Source of the DNA: Bacillus crepusculi | Lineage (GTDB): Bacteria > Bacillota > Bacilli > Bacillales > Bacillaceae | Direction of reading: 5' to 3' | Assembly: GCF_014764715.1 (NCBI RefSeq) | Contig: NZ_JACXXE010000004.1 | Location: forward strand, 238,722-302,721 | Length of the DNA: 64,000 nt | In this document: positions 52,018 through 61,175 of the stretch, in pieces | Position numbering within the stretch: the first letter of the stretch is position 1 | Layout of the letters: each line of letters begins with the position of its first letter | The notes under the pieces: model-generated | Told to the model about the DNA's origin: nothing | Databases searched by the model: none | What the model saw: the letters and a program-made list of their open reading frames with translations, nothing else | Position numbers and translations under genes: made by a program

Positions 52018-52638
52018 ATGGAAATGACCATTACAAGAGCATTAAGTGAACTGAAAATGTTAGATAAGAGAATCAACCGGACCGTTGATGACGCAGTACT
52101 TGGTGGATTGATGATCGGGAAACATATACAGCACGGGTTTCAGAATCAAGAAGAAGTCGAAAAAAAGGCGAAGGCTGATGATCAATCAATTCAAGCTTTA
52201 ATCAAACGCCGGAATGCCATCAAATCAGCCATCGTTGTGTCGAATGCGACCACAACGATTGATGTAGCGGGTGTCCGTATGACGGTAGCAGAAGCGATTG
52301 AACGTAAGACGTCGATAGACTACGATATTCGTTATTTACGGAAAATGAAACAGGTGTACAAAGAACTAGTCGACAAGGCAGAACAAACCAATGAAGACGT
52401 AAAAAAGAGACTGGATCAGCATTTAGAAACCTTGTTTGGAAAAGACGGGAAAACACAGGCGGCTGCCAACCAAGAGATCGTGAAGTCTTTCCTCGCTGAA
52501 AATGAGGCGACGATCATTGATCCGCTTCGCCTTCGTGTGAAGATTGAACAGCTTTCAAAAGAGATTGAGGATTTTCAAATGGAAGTTGATTTTTCCTTGT
52601 CTGAAAGCAATACACTGACGAAAATACAGATTGATTAG
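52018..52638 (+). CDS. Coiled-coil protein of unknown function, phage-like conserved family
   Basis: A 206-residue soluble, strongly helical protein. The start MEMTITRALSELKMLDKRINR and the end EQLSKEIEDFQMEVDFSLSESN form coiled coils around a short beta-like core (TTTIDVAGVRMTVAEAIERK). I recall similar proteins (DIP1984/DUF6847-like) in Bacillus genomes and phages without known function. No other phage genes are nearby, so it is a stand-alone gene. AAGGGAG lies about 11 nt before ATG 52018, so the start could be slightly different. Confidence 0.65.
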   Translation: MEMTITRALSELKMLDKRINRTVDDAVLGGLMIGKHIQHGFQNQEEVEKKAKADDQSIQALIKRRNAIKSAIVVSNATTTIDVAGVRMTVAEAIERKTSIDYDIRYLRKMKQVYKELVDKAEQTNEDVKKRLDQHLETLFGKDGKTQAAANQEIVKSFLAENEATIIDPLRLRVKIEQLSKEIEDFQMEVDFSLSESNTLTKIQID

Positions 52639-52906
52639 TTAATTTTGTTAGTGAGCCGAAAATCGATAGAACTAAACACCTCCGGGGGAAAGGTCATTCC
52701 CTCCTCATCTGATGATCATCTTAGGATGATCCTTGATAAAAGCTCAAAGCTGAACGTTCAAGGATCAACGTTCAAGTATAAAAGTTCTTATCCATCAAAG
52801 CTCAGAATTAAAAGCTAAAAGCTCGATTGAATCTGGGAATAACGGCTGATGAGTGTTTGTTTATCGACTCCTTCGGTTGCCGCCCAGCAGGCTTGCTAAC
52901 AAAAAG
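52639..52906. other. Intergenic region with short repeats, possible small RNA
   Basis: About 270 bp without a credible ORF. It contains the hairpin GATCATC-TTAG-GATGATC (about 52710-52727), a direct repeat of AACGTTCAAG, and several AAAGCT(C) repeats, then a GC-richer stretch before the terminator at 52907. The arrangement could be an untranslated RNA ending at that terminator, or decayed sequence. No promoter was identified. Confidence 0.3.
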
Positions 52907-52938
52907 AAAAGGATGTCACTAGCTGACATCCTTTTTTT
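52907..52938. terminator. Bidirectional terminator before the secreted Ig-like gene
   Basis: AAAAGGATGTCA and TGACATCCTTTT pair perfectly around CTAGC, with seven T on the plus side and TTTTC-TTTTT on the minus side. Confidence 0.9.
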
Positions 52939-52983
52939 CTATGAAAACGACAGGGCTTGCGCCAAGTCGCATCTTCTAGCAGA

Positions 52984-53466
52984 TTAGTAACGTGATGTAT
53001 ATGCCAAATGGTACACACTTGTCACATTTGAAGAAAGCTGGATGTCGTTTGAAGTAAAAGAGACTGGAACGATATCGTAATAATGTGTAGACCAGCCTGC
53101 ATTGTTGTATGTACGGTAGCCTGCACCTGAAGGAACTTGAATCGTCAGTGAAAATTGTCCATTCTCGTCCGTTGTGCCTGTCGCTGTTTGAGCCAATGAT
53201 TTGATCGCTGCTTCAAAATAAAGCTGGATTGGCTGATTGGGCATGAGGTTTCCACTTGTATCTTTTAGTGTTCCTTTAAAAGTAGCTGGATAATACGAAC
53301 CCACTCGATATTTACTACCAGAACCGTAATTGACCATACCACCGTCTGCCGCTGTGACACTTGTTACTTGTACAGATGCTGGTACTGCTCCCGTTTCCTC
53401 TGCATGTGCAAAGGCTGGGAATACGAGAAGCAATGATAGAAAGAAAGCAAACATCATTTTTTTCAT
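52984..53466 (-). CDS. Secreted Ig-like domain protein
   Basis: A 160-residue exported protein: signal peptide MKKMMFAFFLSLLLVFPAFAHA (1-22), then one all-beta Ig-like domain with repeated T/S strands and the pattern NGQFSLTIQVPSGAGYRTY typical of bacterial Ig-like/carboxypeptidase-regulatory folds. There is no anchor, so it is probably released or wall-associated. GGAGG precedes ATG 53466. Function unknown; it sits between terminators as a single gene. Confidence 0.75.
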   Translation of the reverse strand: MKKMMFAFFLSLLLVFPAFAHAEETGAVPASVQVTSVTAADGGMVNYGSGSKYRVGSYYPATFKGTLKDTSGNLMPNQPIQLYFEAAIKSLAQTATGTTDENGQFSLTIQVPSGAGYRTYNNAGWSTHYYDIVPVSFTSNDIQLSSNVTSVYHLAYTSRY

Positions 53467-53536
53467 CGATAAATCCTCCTTTTTTTTCCTACTATATTAC
53501 TATCGACAGTAATTGGTATTTTTCCAGTAACAAACA

Positions 53537-53572
53537 AAAGAACTTCCCTTTTTTAGAAAGGGAAGTTCTTTT
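53537..53572 (-). terminator. Terminator after wprA
   Basis: AAAAGAACTTCCCTTT and AAAGGGAAGTTCTTTT form a perfect 16-bp stem around TTTAG, immediately past the wprA stop codon. Confidence 0.93.
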
Positions 53573-53573
53573 C

Positions 53574-56243
53574 TTACTTTTTCACAACAACAACCTTCAC
53601 CGCTTTGCTTTCTCTTTTTCTCACATCTGAAGCGGTCACATACAAGACCGTTTTGGCCTTTTGCGGCTTAATTTGGGCAGTAAATGCGCCCTTGCTATTG
53701 GTTTTCACCGTTTTGATGACTTTCTTTGATTTGTTTTTCACTTTAATGGTCAAGCCTGCACCCGCAGTCCCTTTGACCGTTTTACTTTTGACCGTTACTT
53801 TGCCCACCTTCGGCTTAGATGGTGCTTTGCCTTTTTTGACGACTGTTTTGAGGGTTGTAGCGGCCTTTCCCTTTGAAATCTTAATGTGAAGGACTTTGTT
53901 TTTGTTCTGATGCTTGATCTTCACACTAAAGGTTCCTTTTTTGCCTGCCGTGCCTTTTCCGAGTAATGTTTTTCCTCTATACACAGAAATGGCGGCGCCG
54001 GCCTTTGCTTTACCTGTCACCTTTTGATGCTGATCCTCTACTTTGCTCACAGATGCATTCAGTTCGACAGCACTTAGTGCGGCAAATGCATTCAGTCTGC
54101 CATGTCCTGTCATCCAATCGATACCAGGAATTTTCGGATCGACAATTGGCTCCTCGTTTTCGTCATAGAAAACGTCATCTTTTCCATCAACAGATGTAAA
54201 GGAAATATCATCTGCTGTACTTTGCAAAATATTTCTTACTTGATTTGGTTTCAAAGAAGGATTTTTAGAAAGCAGTAACCCTGCCGCTGCTGCCACATAT
54301 GGTGTCGCCATTGATGTTCCGCTCAGGTATGAGACATTTCCATCTGGCATTAAGCTTGGAATATCAGATCCTGGTGCAGACATGCTTAGTCCTTTTCCAT
54401 AGCTTGAGAACTCTGCGGCAATATCCATGCGGTTGCTTGCGCCAATCGCCATTGCGTATTTTGAAGTCGCAGGATAGCCCATCTCTGGAATGCCATCATT
54501 TCCGCTCGCCACGACCACTAGTACATTCCGCTGCGCAGCATAGTTCATCGCATATTCAATCACTCTGCTGTAGTAGCCGCCTAGGCTCATGTTGATGACC
54601 TTTGCGCCTTTATCCACTGCATGCTTGATTCCAAGTGCAATATGCTCTGTATCTCCAAAGCCATAGGCATCCAGCACCTTGACCGGAATGATGCCCGTAT
54701 GTTGATTCAGCCCTGCCATCGAGTAATGATTATCGGCTTTTGCCGCAATGATGCCAGCTACATGCGTACCGTGTCCATTGTCATCAATCGCATCTTTGTT
54801 TCGTCCAATAAGATTTGCACCTAAATCCGTACGAACAGTTCCGCTCAAATCGGTCAAACGACTGTCGACTCCTGTATCCACAACAGCAATCAATGTTTGC
54901 TTCATTTTGCTTGTGCCAATCAGTGTATTCATTTGTTCAAACTTCACATCAGCGCCTTTTTTCCCGCTGTTTTGTGCACTGTTTTTCAGCGGCCACTGGT
55001 AACCATACTGCACGTCATTGCTAAGCGCACGATAGGTTTGCACAGGCTCTGCAAATTCAACATTCGGCATGCTGGACAGCTGTCTTGCTGTGCTTTTGAT
55101 GACAGCTTTGCCTGCTTTTAAAGTTTTTCCAGCTGAATCCTGCCCTGCTGGCACATCATAGACATACATTCCTTTAAACAAAGGACTTACTGACTGCGAT
55201 GTTACACGGCTTTCTTGGATTCCATAGCTTTTCATCTTCTTTTTCGCAGATTGAAGCGTTTGGCCATCCTTTAATTTAAAAATGATCTTATTCGTTTTCA
55301 CCTTTTCTTCTTTTACAAGCTTTTGCTTTTCTAGTACATAACCGACCGATTTTCCTTCAAGCTGATCGATTCCAATCTTTTGACTCACCGCTTCTAATTC
55401 CTTTTTTAAATAGGCAGGACTTGCCTCTTTGAGCATATCAAAAAGGGAGCGGATCGCCTGTTGTTCTTTCGCTGTCACGATATGACCGCTAAATGCACCA
55501 TTTTTCTCTACGTCATTCAGCAATGATTTTAATGTAAGCAGATGATTGTATACGGTTTGTTGCTCTTTTTGATGTTTGATGAGCTTCGATTTGAGAAACG
55601 GCTTTGTCTTTTGGAGCAGACGCGTCAGCTTCTGACCATCAGCTGTTTCATTAAAACGTTTATCTTCAATTGTACGAATCGATTGAAGAATTTCACGTCC
55701 GTACTTTTTCTCAATAATAATGATTTCAGGCTCATCTTCTTCAGGGAAAATGGGTTCAGAGGGCGGAAGGTTCGCTCCTTTATACCCGATTGTATAGACC
55801 GCATCCTCTTCCTCATCACGGCTGTCTTCCTCCGAACCTAAATAGAGCACTTTGACATAGTAAGGACCTGACCATGCATGCGGGAAGTTGATCTCTGTCT
55901 CTCCACTTGCTGTATCCACTCGATATCTTGAATAAGTATCATCCTTCACCGCTCTGTCCTTACTTGGATAGACCGATACAGACAACACTTGTTTACTTTT
56001 TACAGAAATTTGCATATGCGTATGTTTTGCCACCTCTTGTGCAGATGGCGTGATTTGGTACCATGACTCTTCGTTTTCATTCTGTAATGTACCTGAGATG
56101 ACTTCACCATTTTTTAACCCAATGGCTTCATTGACATTTGTTCCTTTACTGGCAGCTGCTGCCTCGTATCCAGGTAATGCTGCCATACATAGAATGATGG
56201 CCATGAATACGATCACACAGGATTTGACCTGCTTTTTGAACAT
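53574..56243 (-). CDS. wprA: Cell wall-associated serine protease WprA
   Basis: An 889-residue exported protein with the full layout of B. subtilis WprA (894): signal peptide (1-31), an N-terminal region corresponding to the CWBP23 wall protein (about 32-310, with WSGPYYVKVLYLG), a propeptide-like segment, and a subtilisin domain with D456, H491, N582 and S644 (LSGTSMATPYVAA). Three C-terminal Lys-rich Ig-like repeats (about 735-889) follow. In B. subtilis it is cleaved into two wall-bound proteins and controls stability of secreted proteins at the membrane-wall interface. Single gene on the minus strand with a strong terminator. Confidence 0.95.
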   Translation of the reverse strand: MFKKQVKSCVIVFMAIILCMAALPGYEAAAASKGTNVNEAIGLKNGEVISGTLQNENEESWYQITPSAQEVAKHTHMQISVKSKQVLSVSVYPSKDRAVKDDTYSRYRVDTASGETEINFPHAWSGPYYVKVLYLGSEEDSRDEEEDAVYTIGYKGANLPPSEPIFPEEDEPEIIIIEKKYGREILQSIRTIEDKRFNETADGQKLTRLLQKTKPFLKSKLIKHQKEQQTVYNHLLTLKSLLNDVEKNGAFSGHIVTAKEQQAIRSLFDMLKEASPAYLKKELEAVSQKIGIDQLEGKSVGYVLEKQKLVKEEKVKTNKIIFKLKDGQTLQSAKKKMKSYGIQESRVTSQSVSPLFKGMYVYDVPAGQDSAGKTLKAGKAVIKSTARQLSSMPNVEFAEPVQTYRALSNDVQYGYQWPLKNSAQNSGKKGADVKFEQMNTLIGTSKMKQTLIAVVDTGVDSRLTDLSGTVRTDLGANLIGRNKDAIDDNGHGTHVAGIIAAKADNHYSMAGLNQHTGIIPVKVLDAYGFGDTEHIALGIKHAVDKGAKVINMSLGGYYSRVIEYAMNYAAQRNVLVVVASGNDGIPEMGYPATSKYAMAIGASNRMDIAAEFSSYGKGLSMSAPGSDIPSLMPDGNVSYLSGTSMATPYVAAAAGLLLSKNPSLKPNQVRNILQSTADDISFTSVDGKDDVFYDENEEPIVDPKIPGIDWMTGHGRLNAFAALSAVELNASVSKVEDQHQKVTGKAKAGAAISVYRGKTLLGKGTAGKKGTFSVKIKHQNKNKVLHIKISKGKAATTLKTVVKKGKAPSKPKVGKVTVKSKTVKGTAGAGLTIKVKNKSKKVIKTVKTNSKGAFTAQIKPQKAKTVLYVTASDVRKRESKAVKVVVVKK

Positions 56244-56438
56244 GAAAAGACCCCCTTATCTTTTACAATACCTTGGAAGAATATCACAAAAGGACATTTA
56301 GTAGCATCTGTTTTTCACATAATTAAACTCGTTTTAAGCTAGGATTTGAGATATTCAGATAGCAAGACTGATTGCTTCATAAACTTTTTGCCATTTCAAA
56401 CGGAAAATGATGCTATTTAACCATGACGAAAAGTACAT

Positions 56439-56463
56439 TACAATCAACTTGTAAGCGCTTAAC
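56439..56463 (+). promoter_or_regulatory. Promoter and cre-like site of the mannoside PTS operon
   Basis: A TACAAT -10 box (56439-56444) lacks a good -35 at 17 bp (TTTAAC), as expected for an activator-dependent promoter. It is followed by TGTAAGCGCTTAAC (56450-56463), matching the cre consensus at 12 of 14 positions with a perfect TAAGCGCTTA core. CcpA repression and activation by the PRD protein at the operon end are inferred. Confidence 0.6.
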
Positions 56464-56485
56464 AAACAAGAGAGAAGGGATCAGC

Positions 56486-56944
56486 TTGTTCCAAAAAGAT
56501 CATGTTTTTACACAAGTAAACGGACGATCAAAGAATGAGATTTTACAATACATTTCCGAGAAAGCTGAAGACCTTCAGATTACAAACGATCAGGCGGGGT
56601 TATTAGCAGATTTATTGACACGCGAAGACGAAGTTTCAACAGGACTTCAGCAAGGCTTCGCCATTCCACATACAAAAAGCTCTGCTGTACAAACGGCTTC
56701 ACTTCTTTTTTTAGAACTTGAACAACCCATTGAATGGGGAAGCTTCGACGATTTGCCAACAAGCTATTTATTTACACTGCTCGTTCCACTAGAAGAAGCC
56801 AATGTCACACATCTGAAATTACTGTCAGGTATTGCGACAAGCCTCATGGAACCTGCTTTCATCGAAAGGATACAACCCGGTCAAACAGCTGATTATTATT
56901 ACGAAGTCATTGAACAACAATTGAAAGAGGGGATTACACAATGA
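56486..56944 (+). CDS. PTS fructose/mannitol-type EIIA component
   Basis: A 152-residue phosphotransferase EIIA (PTS_EIIA_2 fold) accepting phosphate from HPr on the His of GFAIPHTKS (residue 62 from the proposed start). It forms one transporter with the separate EIIB and EIIC downstream; in E. coli MngA the three are fused. I choose TTG 56486 with AGAAGGGA about 5 nt upstream; the frame is open back to 56423 across the cre-like site and promoter. Its stop overlaps the EIIB start as ATGA. Confidence 0.88.
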   Translation: MFQKDHVFTQVNGRSKNEILQYISEKAEDLQITNDQAGLLADLLTREDEVSTGLQQGFAIPHTKSSAVQTASLLFLELEQPIEWGSFDDLPTSYLFTLLVPLEEANVTHLKLLSGIATSLMEPAFIERIQPGQTADYYYEVIEQQLKEGITQ

Positions 56945-57270
56945 AAATTGTCGGTGTCACTTCATGTCCAGCAGGATTAGCTCATACACCAATGGCAGCA
57001 AAGGCATTAGAGAATGCGGGTAAACAGCTCGGACACGAGATCAAAATCGAACAGCAGGGGATTATGGGACAGGTGAACGGCATTACAGCAGAGGAAGCCA
57101 AGCAGGCAGACCTTTGTATCATCGCCTCAAACCAGCATATCAACGATGCAGAACGCTTCTCAGGCATTCCCACTGTACGTGTCGAGATCGGACGCGCCTT
57201 AAAAAATGCCGAGCAGATCATTACCAAAGCTGTTGCACTTGTTGAAAAGAAAAAATCTGAATCTCAATAA
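56941..57270 (+). CDS. PTS fructose-type EIIB component
   Basis: A 109-residue EIIB protein of the fructose/mannosylglycerate group. The phosphorylated Cys 9 lies in GVTSCPAGLAHTPMAA, the classical family signature. It passes phosphate from EIIA to the incoming sugar at EIIC. Start overlaps the EIIA stop (ATGA), so the two are translationally coupled. Confidence 0.92.
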   Translation: MKIVGVTSCPAGLAHTPMAAKALENAGKQLGHEIKIEQQGIMGQVNGITAEEAKQADLCIIASNQHINDAERFSGIPTVRVEIGRALKNAEQIITKAVALVEKKKSESQ

Positions 57271-57306
57271 ACGTGAGCAATGCCATATAGAAAGGAGCAA
57301 AGCAAA

Positions 57307-58425
57307 ATGAAAGCAAAATTAAAAGTCATTGAAGGCCATCTCATGACCGGTATTTCTTATATTCTTCCTGTGATCATCGGCGCCTCACTTATCGTTGGTT
57401 TAGCGAAACTAGTCGGATTGGGATTTGGTGTTTCAGATTTAAACGCCTATAAGGAGGCTGGCGGCATACTGCACGGCGCCTATTTAATGGAGCAGGTTGG
57501 CTGGACAGGCATTGGCTTAATGAACGTCCTGCTCGCAGGATTTATCGCCTATTCGATTGCGGATAAATCAGGTCTTGCGGCCGGATTTATCGGCGGTGCC
57601 CTTGCCAGCTCAACGAATGCCGGATTTATCGGGGCCGTCATTGCAGGCTTCTTCGCAGGATATGTCGCTCTTTTTGTAAAAAGAAAAATTCAAATTCAAG
57701 GCTCCGCAGCAGGGCTCGTTCCTCTGCTCATCTTGCCACTGATTACCGTTGGCTTAACCGGACTTCTCATGTCCGTTCTGCTTGGCGGACCATTAGGCGC
57801 TTTGAACACAGCTTTAATTGAATGGATTAAAGGCATGGTCGCTGACGGCACAAGCACACTCGCACTCGCTCTGATTTTAGGTGCGATGATTGGCTTCGAT
57901 CTTGGCGGACCGGTGAATAAATCGGCATGGATGGCGGGTAACGCCCTCTTCCTATCAGGTGTCTACCTCCCTGCCATTCTCGTCAATATCGCGATTGTCA
58001 TTCCGCCGCTTGGATACGGGCTTGCGACATTGATTCGAAAACGCAACTTCTCCCCAACCTTTAGAGAAGCCGGACGAGGCGGTCTTGTGATGGGCATTAT
58101 CGGTATTACAGAGGGGGCGATTCCCTTTACCCTCGTCAATCCTTTGAAATTGATTCCGCTCAATGTTGTCGCTTGTGCTGCTGGAAGTGGGGTCGCTGCA
58201 TTATTAGGGGTTCATGACATCATGCCGCCAATTGGCGGACTATACGGCTTCTTCTCAGTCGGAAACTGGTGGGCTTATTTAATCGGAGCTCTGACTGGCG
58301 CACTCGTCATCGGTATTGGTGCCAACCTGCTTGTGAACTTCTCTGAGAAAAAAGAACCACAAAAACCGGAACATGACGAGAAGCAAAAAGAAGAAGACAA
58401 TTTTGACCTTGTGCTAGAAGGATAA
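57307..58425 (+). CDS. PTS fructose-type EIIC component, probable mannosylglycerate permease
   Basis: A 372-residue membrane permease of the fructose PTS family with about nine helices. Characteristic segments are ISYILPVIIGASLIVGLAK, GLAAGFIGGALASSTNAGFIGA, FDLGGPVNKSAW and GITEGAIPFTLVNPLK, the substrate-binding region. ATG 57307 has GGAG 9 nt upstream. It lies 36 bp after EIIB and 28 bp before the GH38 gene, and the C-terminus is hydrophilic. Specificity for mannosyl-D-glycerate is inferred from the adjacent alpha-mannosidase. Confidence 0.88.
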   Translation: MKAKLKVIEGHLMTGISYILPVIIGASLIVGLAKLVGLGFGVSDLNAYKEAGGILHGAYLMEQVGWTGIGLMNVLLAGFIAYSIADKSGLAAGFIGGALASSTNAGFIGAVIAGFFAGYVALFVKRKIQIQGSAAGLVPLLILPLITVGLTGLLMSVLLGGPLGALNTALIEWIKGMVADGTSTLALALILGAMIGFDLGGPVNKSAWMAGNALFLSGVYLPAILVNIAIVIPPLGYGLATLIRKRNFSPTFREAGRGGLVMGIIGITEGAIPFTLVNPLKLIPLNVVACAAGSGVAALLGVHDIMPPIGGLYGFFSVGNWWAYLIGALTGALVIGIGANLLVNFSEKKEPQKPEHDEKQKEEDNFDLVLEG

Positions 58426-58453
58426 TTTGAACAAAGAAAGGTGTCGTTGATCA

Positions 58454-61117
58454 ATGACTGTCAATGTACATGTGATTCCACATACTCACTGGGACCGGGA
58501 ATGGTATTTCACCACCTCCCGCTCCCGTATCTACTTAATGAAAAGCGTAATGGACATTTTAGACACCCTTGAGACAGATGAAAGGTTCCATTACTTCATG
58601 CTCGATGCCCAGGCATCCTTATTGGATGATTACCTGAAATGGCGCCCTGAGGATGAAAATCGAATCAAAAAGCTCGTCACAGCCAAACGTCTCATCATCG
58701 GCCCATGGTATACACAAACCGACCAGCTCGTCATTTCAGGCGAATCCATTGTACGGAACCTGCAATATGGGATTGAACGCTGTCAGCAGTTCGGTCATGT
58801 GATGAACGTCGGCTATGTCCCTGATTCCTTCGGTCAATCCGCACAAATGCCACAGATTTACCGAGGCTTTGGCATTGTGGATACAGCCTTTTGGCGCGGC
58901 GTTTCTGATCATATGACGAATCATACTGAATTCAATTGGCGAGGTGCTGACGGCAGTGAGGTCTTTGCTGTAAACCTGCCATTTGGCTACTACTACGGTG
59001 GAAATATTCCTGAGAAAGATGAGGATTTACAAGCGTTTCTATCTGAAAAAATCGGCGCACTACAAGCAAAGGCAACCACAAGGAATGTCTATTTCCCAAA
59101 TGGCTTTGACCAGGCACCGATCCGCAAAAACCTGCCTGACTTATTAGAAAAAGCCAATGAACTTGGCGAGCATCACTATCAAATTAGTAGTCTAGAAGAT
59201 TACATTGCAGCGGTGAAAAAAGAGCGGACGTCTTTTGAGACATTACAAGGAGAGCTCATTCACGCCAAGCATATGCGGATTCATAAATCTATCTTTTCAA
59301 CACGTGCTGATTTAAAAATCTTAAACAACCAAATTGAAAACTATCTCGTCAATGTGATGGAGCCGATCCTTACAATCAGCTATTCACTCGGGCATGACTA
59401 TCCGCATGATACGGTTCGCGACATTTGGTACCTTATGTTTGAAAATGCAGCGCATGACAGCATTGGCGGCTGTAATAGTGACACGACGAATCAAGACGTC
59501 TTTTTCCGCTACAAGCAGGCTAAGGAAATCGCCGAGAATCTTGTGGACTTACACATGCGACTCATCTCTATTCGACTGCAAACTGAGCAAGAAATCACAT
59601 TCACTTTATTCAATACACTGCCTTCAAAGCGCTGTGAAGTCATTGAAGTCGAAACCTTTATCACAGAACGTCCATTTACGCTAAAGGATGCCAATGGAAG
59701 AACGCTTCACTACACAGTGAAAAGCAAAACCGATGTCACAGATTATGTGCTCGCACAGCAAATTTCTCTTAACCCAAGTAAAGATGTGTACATGCCAAAG
59801 CAAGTATGGAAAGCCGTTCTACTAATCGAAGCCGCCAGCTTACCGTCAGTAGGCTATACGCAAGTTAGCATGGTTTTCGATGAATCTAGTGAGTTTCCAT
59901 GGGAACAAACAGAAGGACGCGCGATTGAAAATACGTATTATCGCATTGCGGCAAATGACAACGGATCGCTGGACATCACAGATAAACAAACAGGCCGCAT
60001 ATTCTCTGAGCAAATGATCTTTGAAGACAATGGAGACGACGGGGATTCTTACAACTATTCACCACCACGTGAGGATCTGTATGTGTCATCCAAGGATATT
60101 TCTTCAGCAGATATCACCGTATCTAAAAGCGGTTTGCAGGAAGAGCTCACCATCCAGCTTCAGCTCACGGTCCCACATGACTTAGAGGAACGCTCGGAGC
60201 AACAGGTTACGACTTCCCTCCCAATCACAGCGAAGGTGGCATTAAACAAAGACGAAGCTGTCATCCGTTTTCATGTGGATGTTGACAACCATGCGCTAGA
60301 CCATCGCCTGCGTGTCCTCTTTGATACAGGCATCGCGTCAAACGTATCACTGAGCGATCAACAGTTTGGCACCATCGAACGCCCAACAGAGCTGACGCAA
60401 GAGCTAGAATGGTGGAACAATGAACATTGGGAAGAAAAGCCGATTACCATTGAACCAATGCAATCCTTTGTTGCACTTCGCAATGAATCATATGGCGTCT
60501 CTCTTTTGACCGACTGCGTGAGAGAATACCAAATCACAGGAGAAAACTACACAACGATTGCGTACACCCTCTTCCGCTGTTTCGGAAAAATGGGGAAAGA
60601 AAATCTCCTTTACCGTCCTGGCCGGGCATCTGGGGAAAAAATTGTTGAGACACCTGACGCTCAGCTTCAAGGTGCGCTATCGTTCTCATTCGGCATGCAC
60701 TATAGCAAGGACGCAGTGAGCGAGGGACACTTAGCACAGCTTGCCAAGCGGTATACCACCCCAGTTCAGTGCTACGAGCGCGCAGACTTTTTAAACGGTC
60801 GTTTAATTTTCTCTTTCCGAGATGAAAAAGAAGACTTACAATCTACTTATAGCCTGCTTGACATTGAGACAGATGGAGCCATTCTCAGCGCTCTCAAAAA
60901 AGAAGAGCATGGAACAGGCATTGTCATTCGTCTCTTCAATCCATATTTAACGCGTCAAACAGCCGCTTCAATCAATAGTTCATCTCTACAACACGGAGAA
61001 ACAGCGAATTTAGGCGAAACACCTGAAGGACATATACTCAAAGCACAACATGGATCATTACACATTGAACCGCTCACACCTTGTCAGGTACAAACCTACA
61101 TTGTAAAGAAAAAATGA
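58454..61117 (+). CDS. mngB: GH38 alpha-mannosidase, MngB-like (phospho-mannosylglycerate hydrolase)
   Basis: An 887-residue glycoside hydrolase family 38 enzyme, similar in length to E. coli MngB (877), which splits 2-O-(6-phospho-mannosyl)-D-glycerate delivered by the MngA PTS. Zinc ligands H12 and D14 lie in IPHTHWDREW, and nucleophile/ligand D124 in VPDSFGQS. A further His sits in ENAAHDSIGG, and the C-terminal half has the beta-sandwich domains of the family. There is no signal peptide, so it is cytoplasmic. AAAGGTG lies 10 nt before ATG 58454. Other alpha-mannosides remain possible substrates. Confidence 0.85.
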   Translation: MTVNVHVIPHTHWDREWYFTTSRSRIYLMKSVMDILDTLETDERFHYFMLDAQASLLDDYLKWRPEDENRIKKLVTAKRLIIGPWYTQTDQLVISGESIVRNLQYGIERCQQFGHVMNVGYVPDSFGQSAQMPQIYRGFGIVDTAFWRGVSDHMTNHTEFNWRGADGSEVFAVNLPFGYYYGGNIPEKDEDLQAFLSEKIGALQAKATTRNVYFPNGFDQAPIRKNLPDLLEKANELGEHHYQISSLEDYIAAVKKERTSFETLQGELIHAKHMRIHKSIFSTRADLKILNNQIENYLVNVMEPILTISYSLGHDYPHDTVRDIWYLMFENAAHDSIGGCNSDTTNQDVFFRYKQAKEIAENLVDLHMRLISIRLQTEQEITFTLFNTLPSKRCEVIEVETFITERPFTLKDANGRTLHYTVKSKTDVTDYVLAQQISLNPSKDVYMPKQVWKAVLLIEAASLPSVGYTQVSMVFDESSEFPWEQTEGRAIENTYYRIAANDNGSLDITDKQTGRIFSEQMIFEDNGDDGDSYNYSPPREDLYVSSKDISSADITVSKSGLQEELTIQLQLTVPHDLEERSEQQVTTSLPITAKVALNKDEAVIRFHVDVDNHALDHRLRVLFDTGIASNVSLSDQQFGTIERPTELTQELEWWNNEHWEEKPITIEPMQSFVALRNESYGVSLLTDCVREYQITGENYTTIAYTLFRCFGKMGKENLLYRPGRASGEKIVETPDAQLQGALSFSFGMHYSKDAVSEGHLAQLAKRYTTPVQCYERADFLNGRLIFSFRDEKEDLQSTYSLLDIETDGAILSALKKEEHGTGIVIRLFNPYLTRQTAASINSSSLQHGETANLGETPEGHILKAQHGSLHIEPLTPCQVQTYIVKKK

Positions 61118-61175
61118 ACATGTAGGGGCGGGATCCATTTGGATTCCGCCTCTCTTTAAATGGAGGGCATTGATC

